From positions 198,248-262,247 of the forward strand of contig CAZTOW010000009.1 of NCBI GenBank assembly GCA_964615375.1: 64,000 nt of DNA, in the 5' to 3' direction. A program made the translations under genes and the position numbers. The stretch's first letter is position 1; each line of letters opens with the position of its first letter. The DNA comes from CAZKWG01 sp964615375 (GTDB lineage Bacteria > Myxococcota_A > UBA796 > CAZKWG01). The notes under the pieces were generated by a model. It was not told where the DNA came from and ran no database searches. It was given only the letters and a program-made list of their open reading frames with translations. Below are positions 15,806 through 23,525 of the stretch, one piece after another.

Positions 15806-18558
15806 GGTCCCGTCCTCGCCATGATCGGTGGGGTGATGACGATCGGGACATCGTCCTTCGACGAGCCGGGGAAAAATTCGAAGGCGCCGATGTCCGGTGC
15901 GGCAACTACGTAGTCTCCGTTGAAGTCGTCGAACATCGCCAGGTCGATGCCCAGGTCAACCAGGTCAACTCCTGAGTCGTCTGTACCGAGCTCGCGGCAG
16001 ACCGAACCGGCGCCGATGTCGTAGTCGAGGGCCTCGAGGACATCGGGGGCAGAGGTAGTCACTGTGTTGAAGAGATTATCGCCTTCAGTACCATATGGCA
16101 TGGTCTCCATCACACTGAGCGTGCCTCCGACAGACTCCGCCGCAAGATCCAGATCCGCGAGGACGGCTGCCGCCAGTCCGTGCGCTTCGACACCCCAGTC
16201 CGCCTGAACGTCGGCGAATGGCTTCAATCCACCTCCTGCCTTCCAGAACACTTCCTTGCCAATGGACGACCACCCTAAATAGCAGTTGTAGTCAGACCTG
16301 TGGTACCAGATGGACTTGCGATGCGGAAGTGCTGGAATATTCTCTTGCCAGGCCACCTGTGCCTGCTCAGCATCCCCCCCTCCCGAGATCCCGTTCCTCG
16401 CGATCAGGTTGTTCAACAGCGACAGTTGCCGCAAGGCATCGACACCCCCGTTGTTCACCACATTCACTCCCGTCAACAGATTGTGCGCCACCGTGTTGTT
16501 GACGATGTACACACGCCCCAGCGGGTACGATGTGTCCTCCACCTCCACCTGAATCCCCCGGCCCTCGTTCATGTAGATCAGGTTGCGATACACGAAGACC
16601 TGACCCGTGCGCTCTATCGGTGTCGTGGTCGTGTTGTACCAGGCACTGTTCTTCGAGTTCGTGATCAACACGCCTGTCGCGTTCTGGAAGATCCGATTCC
16701 GGTACACATGGATGTCCTGTGACCCATCGTTGATGGTGATCCCTGCGAAGTGCCCGTGGCCCCAGATCACGTTGCCGCTGACCACCGTGGTCTCTTCCGA
16801 CAGCGGGGTCCGCGGCCGGACGCCCTTCAGATCGATCCCGTCCTCCGCGAAGCCCTCCTGCCCCCCACCTGCAGGCAAGCTCCCACCCTCGTACCGATCC
16901 TGATACCCGTACGCCGTCGCCGTGCAGACGCTGGAGGTCGTCCAGGGGAGGTCGGCTGGACACCGATGGTACAGGACCCAGGTGCTCGCTGCCCCCCCAC
17001 AGTCGGCGCTCCGCGCGAACGTGGAGTCCAAGGACTGCAAGCCGGACGTTGGATCCGTGTAGTTGCTCCTGCATTGCTTGGAGTGTGACCAGATCCGATT
17101 GTCCGCGATCAGGTGACCCGAAGACCCTCCCTGCGAGACGATCCCGTCCACGCCACGGACGTCGTCCCCCCACATCCGGCTCCCGCGGATGGTGCAGTTC
17201 GTCGCAAGGTGACCGATCGCGACGTCGGATCCACCCGTGTCGTAGCCGTTGGACCACAACAAGCTGTCGATCACGGCGATCTCTACAGGGTAGCGACGGG
17301 TGTCCACGATCCAGGCCAACGCGGCGGTGTAGTCTTTGTCCAGGATGGACTCGGCGTACACCGCCTCCACGTTCTCCTCGGTCACCCCAAACCCGATCCC
17401 GATCCGGGCGTTGTCGAAGACGCTCAGGCTCTCATACAGATGATCCCGCGACCCGAGCCGTGCGCTCAGCGCCTCGCCGAATCCGGCGATCCGGAGCCCA
17501 TGAACGTAGACGTGACAGCAGTCGTAGAACGCGATGCCCAGCCGGGTGTCCCCATACTGGGGCTCGTGGCCCGTGGTGGCCGAGCCCTGGATCAGCGGCG
17601 CGCTCCCCGTCGATGGACCAGGCTGATCACTCTCCCCGCCTCCGTAGCTCGAGAGGACGAGCGGGCGCACCTCCGTGGCCTTCAGCTCGCGGATCGTGAG
17701 GATGGCCTGGTCACCATAAGCGTTGGTCGGGGGGCTCGCCCAGTCGATATAGGTCAGGGAGCTCGACGTGGACACGCGCTCCTCCAACCCATTCCAGGTC
17801 CGCCCGCGTCGGAAGAAGACCTGCGCGCCGACCACGCAGGTCCACGCGGGTTCGGCGCCACCATAGACCTCCTCGTTCAGCCAGTACTCTACGCGGCGCA
17901 GGGTCTTCCATGGCCGCACCTCCAGCTTCCCACCCAGGGCGACCAACGTGCCCGGGTTTGCGTCATCGCCATCCCGCGCGTCCACGTATCGGCTCCCCGC
18001 GACCACCTGCTGCAGACAGGCGCAGGGCAAGGTCCCCCCTTGTTGCCCAACCAACGATCCGCTCCCGGGCTGAAGCCGGAAGGGCCCGGAGGTCTGCTCA
18101 GGCTGCGTGGGCCACACCTCCTCACGCGCCGCTCGGACGCGGGACCTTCCCCTCTTCCACCTCGCGGGACCGGCCAGCGCGGCCTGCAGGGCGTACCAGC
18201 TCTCGTCGTCCAGGCGGAGTTCCTCGGGAGCGTCCTGCTCCGGGGTCTCGTCCAGGATCCCCTGAGCCACCAGCCAGGATCGGGGGAGCGTTCGGACACC
18301 ACGACGTGGCCTCCGCTCCGGCGGCGGCGTGACCTCGTCCGCGCAGGCGCAGAGTGCAGGCGCGGTGGACTCGAACACCGGCGGCGGCGAGCCCCCCTTG
18401 CGCGGCGCGGACGCAGCGGGCCAGCGCTTCGAGGCCAGGATCGCGTCGGGCACATCGTGGTTGCCCGACGCGCCGCAGCAGCGGTTCACCCCAGCCTCGC
18501 GGGCCCGCATCTCCGCGATCACGGTGGCCATGGACGGGAACGGGCTCTGGCGCTTCAT
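15802..18558 (-). CDS. Parallel beta-helix protein, cassette copy 3
   Basis: A 918-aa paralog of 4051-6807, same length. The N-terminal 50 residues are conserved, the next 130 and the last 130 are diverged, and the central part (DNA 16382-17889) appears identical. AGGAGG lies 6 nt before ATG 18558. It has the same DUF1565-like entry and repeated Asn/Gly turns. No signal peptide. It is coupled to the FG-GAP gene by a 4-bp overlap and follows genes B and A, both intact here, so copy 3 is the only complete, unbroken cassette in the window. Confidence 0.88.
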   Translation of the reverse strand: MKRQSPFPSMATVIAEMRAREAGVNRCCGASGNHDVPDAILASKRWPAASAPRKGGSPPPVFESTAPALCACADEVTPPPERRPRRGVRTLPRSWLVAQGILDETPEQDAPEELRLDDESWYALQAALAGPARWKRGRSRVRAAREEVWPTQPEQTSGPFRLQPGSGSLVGQQGGTLPCACLQQVVAGSRYVDARDGDDANPGTLVALGGKLEVRPWKTLRRVEYWLNEEVYGGAEPAWTCVVGAQVFFRRGRTWNGLEERVSTSSSLTYIDWASPPTNAYGDQAILTIRELKATEVRPLVLSSYGGGESDQPGPSTGSAPLIQGSATTGHEPQYGDTRLGIAFYDCCHVYVHGLRIAGFGEALSARLGSRDHLYESLSVFDNARIGIGFGVTEENVEAVYAESILDKDYTAALAWIVDTRRYPVEIAVIDSLLWSNGYDTGGSDVAIGHLATNCTIRGSRMWGDDVRGVDGIVSQGGSSGHLIADNRIWSHSKQCRSNYTDPTSGLQSLDSTFARSADCGGAASTWVLYHRCPADLPWTTSSVCTATAYGYQDRYEGGSLPAGGGQEGFAEDGIDLKGVRPRTPLSEETTVVSGNVIWGHGHFAGITINDGSQDIHVYRNRIFQNATGVLITNSKNSAWYNTTTTPIERTGQVFVYRNLIYMNEGRGIQVEVEDTSYPLGRVYIVNNTVAHNLLTGVNVVNNGGVDALRQLSLLNNLIARNGISGGGDAEQAQVAWQENIPALPHRKSIWYHRSDYNCYLGWSSIGKEVFWKAGGGLKPFADVQADWGVEAHGLAAAVLADLDLAAESVGGTLSVMETMPYGTEGDNLFNTVTTSAPDVLEALDYDIGAGSVCRELGTDDSGVDLVDLGIDLAMFDDFNGDYVVAAPDIGAFEFFPGSSKDDVPIVITPPIMARTGP

Positions 18559-18575
18559 CTCCGCCTCCTAACGCT

Positions 18576-18920
18576 TCAACCCTTGGCGATCACATCCAGG
18601 CTCACCACCGCCTCCCCGGACAGCGTGCCGGAGAGGAACCAGCACACGTAGCGGGTGAACGTCGAGACGGGGATCCAGCTCACGCCCGCCGCTGTCAGCG
18701 AGACCTCGCAGGCGCTGGCGAAGTCGAGGTAGCAGCCCTCTTCGTTGACCAACGCATGCCGCAAGCAGACCTTCGGCGACTCGCCATCGGAGGCGCTGTG
18801 GACGGTGAACACAACGTGCAGCTCCGTGTAGCCCCCAAGGTCCAGGGCCCCCGACAGATCGGCGGCGCTGTCGCGGGTCAACGTGACCTTGTCCAGGATC
18901 TTCCAGACCATCATCGACAT
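18576..18920 (-). CDS. Small cassette protein A, copy 3
   Basis: A 114-aa protein, same length and start context (GGAGGT, ATG 18920) as copies 1 and 2, with a few substitutions (for example VHSASDGES in place of VHSTTDGES and CYLDF for CYVDF). Most DNA differences are synonymous or conservative, which suggests selection on the protein. Function unknown. Confidence 0.74.
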   Translation of the reverse strand: MSMMVWKILDKVTLTRDSAADLSGALDLGGYTELHVVFTVHSASDGESPKVCLRHALVNEEGCYLDFASACEVSLTAAGVSWIPVSTFTRYVCWFLSGTLSGEAVVSLDVIAKG

Positions 18921-18931
18921 GGCGACCTCCC

Positions 18932-19345
18932 TCAGCTCTTGAAGGTGAAGACCAGCGTGGCCGAGCACACGGCCCGCTCGATGTTGGTGCCGCTGGCGTT
19001 GGCCACCGCGAGCCCGTAGCGCATGTACAGCCCGAAGCTGGTCGAGGTGGAGTAGGCCGTCTGGATCACGTCCTGGTTCGCGGACACCGCGCTGAAGAGG
19101 TCCACGGGCCCGTTCCAGCGCCGACCGTCGAGGCTCCACCAGAAGACGACGCGCCAGGTGAATTGGGCCGTCCTGTTCTCTGTGGAAGTTTGAACTTGAA
19201 CCGATTCAAGCCAGGGCCCGAACTCCAGGGCCTCGGGGAGCTCGATGTCGATGTAGCTCGGGGTGGTCGTGCCGTCCGTCTGGAGCTGCATCTTCTGGAT
19301 GAAGCTCAGCACGCGGACCTTGGAGAAGCTGCTCGACTGGCGCAA
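18932..19345 (-). CDS. Small cassette protein B, copy 3
   Basis: A 137-aa intact version of gene B, with TTG start 19345 behind the conserved GAGGTG. It differs from copy 1 mainly around residues 35-50 (EFGPWLESVQV against EWGPYLDSLQV). The C-terminal 80 residues are nearly identical. It is the first gene of the cassette, downstream of the hairpin leader. No recognised family or signal peptide. Confidence 0.72.
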   Translation of the reverse strand: MRQSSSFSKVRVLSFIQKMQLQTDGTTTPSYIDIELPEALEFGPWLESVQVQTSTENRTAQFTWRVVFWWSLDGRRWNGPVDLFSAVSANQDVIQTAYSTSTSFGLYMRYGLAVANASGTNIERAVCSATLVFTFKS

Positions 19346-19480
19346 AGGGCACCTCGCGAAAAAGGGCGGGTGAGGAGCTCCGGGGCGACATGCCCCAGGG
19401 CTCGAGATCAGCATGACAGGTCGTGGAGAGACCTGGAAGTCATGCTGAATATGGATTTGATCGAAAAAAAAAATAGTCAC
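19346..19480 (-). promoter_or_regulatory. Conserved hairpin leader upstream of cassette copy 3
   Basis: The best version of the leader. Arms CAGCATGAC (19409-19417) and GTCATGCTG (19439-19447) plus AGGTC/GACCT give a 14-bp stem with a 7-nt loop and 4-nt bulge. GGGGC-GACAT-GCCCC is at 19382-19396. The outer edge is a ten-base poly(T)/GATC boundary. A TTGACA-like hexamer lies just outside it on the minus strand, where copies no longer match. Confidence 0.58.
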
Positions 19481-19515
19481 AGTGTGTCAAGCCCCTTCGC
19501 GCGTCCTCTCCCCCC

Positions 19516-19575
19516 GCGCTCCTGGGCGCCACCGGACGTGCTGGAGCTGGCGCTGGTGCCGGCCTCAGCGCCTCG
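19516..19575 (+). pseudogene. 3' remnant of a metallophosphoesterase gene
   Basis: The first 29 bases (19516-19544) match 13864-13892, the tail of the phosphoesterase gene, with one mismatch; the following 30 align with small indels. The fragment begins about 35 bp beyond the cassette's poly(A) edge. It has no start and is too short to code for anything; it marks the far boundary of cassette copy 3. Confidence 0.6.
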
Positions 19576-19683
19576 GCCGAGAGCGCGACGAGCTCCACCT
19601 GGGCTTGTACCCTCTCCTCCCATAGCCCGCAGGGGAAGCCATGGTAGGCTCGCCGCACACCCCGCGGAGCGCGCGCCCTCTCT

Positions 19684-21450
19684 ATGGACCTTCCCCCCAT
19701 CCTGGACTTCGACGATCCGGTCCTGTACCTGAACGCCGTCCACGACTCCTGCCCGCCGGCTGAGCGACCGGCGCTGGTGCGGCGGCTGGCGCGCGGGCTG
19801 GAGGTGACCCCGGCGCACGTCCGCAACCTGCTGAAGGGGCGGCGCGAGCTGACCCTCGCCGCGCTCCCGGGCCTGCGGAGCGCGCTGGACCTGAGCGACA
19901 GCGACGCCGACTATCTGCGCCGGATCCTGGAGAAGCACGTCGCCGGCCACGCGGAGCTGCCCGCGGCGCGCCTGGCCGTCTGGGCGGCGCACCAGACGAA
20001 GCACGGGAAGCCCCTGAAGGACATCGGAGCGAAGCTCGGTCGGCCCCTGCGCGAGGAGAGCGCTCGGGCGCTGCTGGCCGCCGCGGTGGAGACCCTGGGC
20101 GAGGAGGCGCCCCCGCCCGACCGGATGGCCCGCGGCGCGATCGTGCCCGTCTCGGAGGCGGATCTGAGCGCCGCCCGGGAGATCCCGGCCGCGATCCGAC
20201 GCCTGGGGCCGGGGCTCACGGAGCTGCAGGACCCGGCGGAGTCCATGGACGCGGCGCGGAGCTGGTCGGGGGTCTTCGGCCTCGTGGGCAGGGCGCTCCT
20301 GCACACCCGGCGCGAGGAGCGGGCGATCGACGTCTGGGTGTGGTCGGCGGACGAGGCGGCGGCCCGGGAGATCGACGCCGCCCGGCGGCGGCTGAAGCAG
20401 CGCCTGAAGGCCCTGGCCGAGCGCGGCGCCCACGTCCCGGCGGATCGGCTGCACCTCATCACGACGCCCCACCTGACCCTCTCCGAGACCTGGCGGAGCT
20501 CGAGGCGTCTGTGGGACGGTGAATCGTGCGCGCCGGCCTTGCAGAGCCGGGTGGAGGCCGCTAAGAATTCCCCTGAAATGCCCAAGGTCGCGCAGCCATC
20601 GCCCGCATTCCTCTACGGAAAGCTCTCGCTGCCGGAGATCTTGTCCGCCTGGAGGGCAGGCCGCCCACGAGAGCTCCGCTCCGCCGAACACCTGGCTAAG
20701 CGGGTCAGGACCGTGAACGCCGCCTATATCAACGATCTCATCTACGGGCGCAAACGATTCCAACGCCCCCATGTGTCTTTGGTCGCAGAGATGCTCTCGC
20801 TCAGCGGAGACGCCGACGCGGTCGCCTGGCTGGACGGGGTGGCCCGCCTGGGCGAGCCGCTGAGCCACGCCGAGCGCCTGGGGGTGATGCGTACCTTGCG
20901 CGGGATCGCCGCCCAGCATGGGGTCTTCCTGCCGGAGGCCGAGACCGCCAGCATGCTCTCGAGCTGGCAGGTCAGCGCCACCTACGCCCTCAGCTTCCTG
21001 CCGATGTTCCGCGCCGCCCCGAGCTGGGTGTCGCGCGCGGTCTACGGGCGCATGAGCCAGGAAGAGGCGGAGGAGGCGCTGGTCACGCTGCGCAGCCTGG
21101 GCCTGCTGAACGCCGAGGGTCAGCGCACACCCGACGCCCCGAGCGCATGCCACCTGGAGCACGAGAGCCTCGCGAACGCCGCTTTTCACCTTCAACACCA
21201 GCGCGTGCTCCGCCTCTTCGAGGCCGAGCTGGACATGCTCTCGGAGGCCCACGGCTACTCGGCCTGGCTGCTGGCCCTCCCCGGCGCGCTCTGGGGGCGT
21301 CTCCAGGAGATCATGAGGGCCTTCAATGACGAGATCCTCGCCGCGCTCCAAGGTTCCGACGAGCGGGGCGCGCCCGATCGCGTGCTCCTGAACGCCGCAC
21401 ACTGTGTCCCGCTGTTCGCGCTCCCCAGCCGGGGCCCGCTGCGACGCTGA
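19684..21450 (+). CDS. Double TIGR02147-like (DUF4423) protein
   Basis: A 588-aa protein. The family hallmark is an N-terminal HTH-like stretch and a WY...IRELV-type helical domain of about 270 aa. Here two units appear in tandem. Unit 1 (about residues 8-280) has LARGLEVTPAHVRNLLKGRREL and a degenerate second half. Unit 2 (about 300-560) has LAKRVRTVNAAYINDLIYGRKR, then FRAAPSWVSRAVYGRMSQEEA and LRSLGLLNAEG, matching the family's second half. These proteins occur in Fibrobacter, Bdellovibrio and myxobacteria and are thought to be regulatory. ATG 19684 lacks a strong ribosome site. Confidence 0.7.
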   Translation: MDLPPILDFDDPVLYLNAVHDSCPPAERPALVRRLARGLEVTPAHVRNLLKGRRELTLAALPGLRSALDLSDSDADYLRRILEKHVAGHAELPAARLAVWAAHQTKHGKPLKDIGAKLGRPLREESARALLAAAVETLGEEAPPPDRMARGAIVPVSEADLSAAREIPAAIRRLGPGLTELQDPAESMDAARSWSGVFGLVGRALLHTRREERAIDVWVWSADEAAAREIDAARRRLKQRLKALAERGAHVPADRLHLITTPHLTLSETWRSSRRLWDGESCAPALQSRVEAAKNSPEMPKVAQPSPAFLYGKLSLPEILSAWRAGRPRELRSAEHLAKRVRTVNAAYINDLIYGRKRFQRPHVSLVAEMLSLSGDADAVAWLDGVARLGEPLSHAERLGVMRTLRGIAAQHGVFLPEAETASMLSSWQVSATYALSFLPMFRAAPSWVSRAVYGRMSQEEAEEALVTLRSLGLLNAEGQRTPDAPSACHLEHESLANAAFHLQHQRVLRLFEAELDMLSEAHGYSAWLLALPGALWGRLQEIMRAFNDEILAALQGSDERGAPDRVLLNAAHCVPLFALPSRGPLRR

Positions 21451-21477
21451 CTCCGCCAGCTACCAGGAGATCCGCTC

Positions 21478-21954
21478 ATGGGCCGCGTCACGCAACCGCT
21501 CCCCGTCCTCCTCCTCACCTCGCTGCTGGGCCGCGCGTGGGCGGGGGGGGTACACCTCGGCGACCCCGGCCTCGTGGACCGCCCCACCCCGTCCATCCGC
21601 TCCTCCCTGGAGATTCAAGGGGTGGTCAAGGGCCTGAAGCTGGTCCCCCGCCACGGGCGCGCCGTCCCGCTGCCGCTGCCCCACCCGCGCGCCCTGGCCG
21701 AGGGCCTGTGGGTGCCCGCCGGCGACTGGGCGGCCGTGATCCTGGAGATCGACGGCCCGGTCACGATCCACACGCCCGAGGGCGCGCGGAGCCTCTTGCT
21801 GGAGACCCTGGAGCTCCCGCTGGTCGAGCCCGAGGGCGCCGCCCCCCGCCGCCTGCTCCTGGACCTCGCCCTGCCTGAGGACGCCACATCCTTGACCGAC
21901 GACGCGCTGCTCCGCGCACTTCAGGACGGGGCCCTGCTGGCGGACGCGCCCTGA
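21478..21954 (+). CDS. Exported protein of unknown function
   Basis: A 158-aa protein. A signal peptide is likely (LPVLLLTSLLGRAWAGG, cleavage after AWA). AGGAGA 7 nt before ATG 21478 supports the start. The mature part is rich in Pro, Leu and Glu, with repeated short beta segments (VPAGDWAAVILEIDGPVTI). No known domain is recognised. It follows the double TIGR02147 gene by 27 bp and may be co-transcribed with it. Periplasmic location is inferred. Confidence 0.65.
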   Translation: MGRVTQPLPVLLLTSLLGRAWAGGVHLGDPGLVDRPTPSIRSSLEIQGVVKGLKLVPRHGRAVPLPLPHPRALAEGLWVPAGDWAAVILEIDGPVTIHTPEGARSLLLETLELPLVEPEGAAPRRLLLDLALPEDATSLTDDALLRALQDGALLADAP

Positions 21955-21957
21955 GCC

Positions 21958-22299
21958 TCAGATCTGCTGGGTGAGCCGCTCCCAGCGCAGCTCCCGGCGC
22001 TCCGGGCCGGGCTCCAGGTGGCCGTCCACGGTGATGTTCAGCGAGGCGACGCCCTCGCAGAGCCCCTCCCAGGCGCCGTGTACGCTCACCAGCGCCGCCT
22101 GGACCTGACCGAGGAGGACGAGCAGCGGCACGGGGTCGCGCAGCGCGGGCTCGCACTCCAGGAAGTGGCCGATCTCCTCCTCGATCCGGCGCGCGCCCTG
22201 CTCCAGCCGGCGCGTCTCCCGCGTGAGGTTGTGGCGCTCGGCGCCCAGCACCGTGAGCGCCTCGTCATAGGAGAGCGCGGGCAGGTCGAGATCGTGCAT
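21958..22299 (-). CDS. Small coiled-coil protein of unknown function
   Basis: A 113-aa protein starting MHDLDLPALSYDEAL behind GGAGGA (ATG 22299). A helix of alternating charged and hydrophobic residues (TRETRRLEQGARRIEEEIGHFL) suggests a short coiled coil; no signal peptide. A longer open frame upstream of the ATG is a shadow of the hydrolase gene. It lies 122 bp downstream of that gene on the same strand and converges with the exported-protein gene. Cytoplasmic; function unknown. Confidence 0.6.
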   Translation of the reverse strand: MHDLDLPALSYDEALTVLGAERHNLTRETRRLEQGARRIEEEIGHFLECEPALRDPVPLLVLLGQVQAALVSVHGAWEGLCEGVASLNITVDGHLEPGPERRELRWERLTQQI

Positions 22300-22421
22300 G
22301 ATTCCTCCCAGGGTTGACCCGGCAGGGGTAGCCCGGGGGTCGGGCGCGTGGGCGCGGGACTCCTGTGGGAGTTGTAGGGGCATCGTGGGCACCTCGGGCC
22401 CAGGGTGCGCCCGGCTGACCC

Positions 22422-23525
22422 CTACTCCCAGCCCCAGCTCACGTCCTCGCGCTCGGGCGGCAGGTAGTTGCCGGCGCGGTCCTCGCCGCGGAGGACCTCC
22501 AGCACGGGGACGGCCGTGACGTTGATCGCCGCCCAGGTCTGCTCCGGCGTGAGGTAGCCGCTGCCCTCCTCGCACTCGGGCCAGCCCACATAGACCGGGC
22601 ACAGCGCGGTGAGGCTGAGGTGGCCGGCGCCCTCGATCCCGCCCAGGCCCTTCGGGCTCACCGGGAGCGCGTCGAAGGTGGGGGCCAGCACCTCGTCCCA
22701 GGAGACGCTGGCGTCCAGGCTGGCGCCCAGGATCCCGACCGGGGCGGAGACGTCGTCGAGCCCGCCCGCGTCCAGGGCCAGATCGGTGGGGGCGAGGGCG
22801 AAGACCGCGAAGACCCTGGCGTCGGCCAGGGAGAGCTCGCCCTCCAGGTCCCCACCGAGCCCCTCGTCGATGAGCCCACAGGCGACGCTGTCGCCCTTGT
22901 CGCAGAGCGGCGAGAGGGCGACGCCGCGGATCGTGGCCCCCGCGGCCAGCAGCGCCGTGCTGCCGCCCAGATCGTGCCCGACCGCGGCGTAGCCCGCGGC
23001 TGGATCCACGCAGCCGAAGAGCGGATCCCCCTCGGTCGCCGAGAGGGCGGCGAGCCCGTCGAAGGTGGCGGACAGCTCGCCCGGACGGCGCAGAATGCCC
23101 GAGACGAGCTCGGTGAGATCGAGGTCGTCCCGGGTGGATCCGGGGTGGGCGGGCGCGGCGACCACCCAGCCGTGGGTCGCGAGGCGCTCGGCCAGGAACC
23201 AGCTCTGGCCGGGGAGACCGCCCGAGGCGTGGCTCATCACGGCGACCGGGCGGGGCTCGGCGCAGTCGGGGACCGCGTCGGTGGTGGCCTCGCCCTCGCC
23301 CAGCGGCGCGTAGTCGGCCGGCTGCGCGCCGGGCTCGACCGCGGGAGACCACAGCCAGACCTCCAGCCCCTCGCCGTCCGGGCCCGTCAGCTCCAGCAGG
23401 TCGAAGCCCGCGAACCAGGGCCCCGGGATGTCGGGGGGGTTGTAGGCCTCGGGGAGCGGGGAGCCGGTCTCCTCCACCTCTCGACGGCAGTGGCAGCCCC
23501 ATGTTACTAACAGGACTAGTAACAT
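22422..23525 (-). CDS. Lipoprotein-like alpha/beta hydrolase (PAF-acetylhydrolase/chlorophyllase-like) with atypical nucleophile
   Basis: A 367-aa protein. The start at ATG 23525 overlaps the stop of the upstream gene (TGATG). It opens with a short hydrophobic signal ending TWGC, an imperfect lipobox. The hydrolase core has PVAVMSHASGGLPGQSWFLAE (oxyanion region), AAPAHPGST, and an elbow AAVGHDLGGSTALL where an Asp occupies the position normally taken by Ser in PAF-acetylhydrolase-type enzymes. A late GAGHLSL provides the candidate catalytic His. It is translationally coupled to the FGE-like lipoprotein, so the two may act together at the envelope. Confidence 0.75.
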   Translation of the reverse strand: MLLVLLVTWGCHCRREVEETGSPLPEAYNPPDIPGPWFAGFDLLELTGPDGEGLEVWLWSPAVEPGAQPADYAPLGEGEATTDAVPDCAEPRPVAVMSHASGGLPGQSWFLAERLATHGWVVAAPAHPGSTRDDLDLTELVSGILRRPGELSATFDGLAALSATEGDPLFGCVDPAAGYAAVGHDLGGSTALLAAGATIRGVALSPLCDKGDSVACGLIDEGLGGDLEGELSLADARVFAVFALAPTDLALDAGGLDDVSAPVGILGASLDASVSWDEVLAPTFDALPVSPKGLGGIEGAGHLSLTALCPVYVGWPECEEGSGYLTPEQTWAAINVTAVPVLEVLRGEDRAGNYLPPEREDVSWGWE

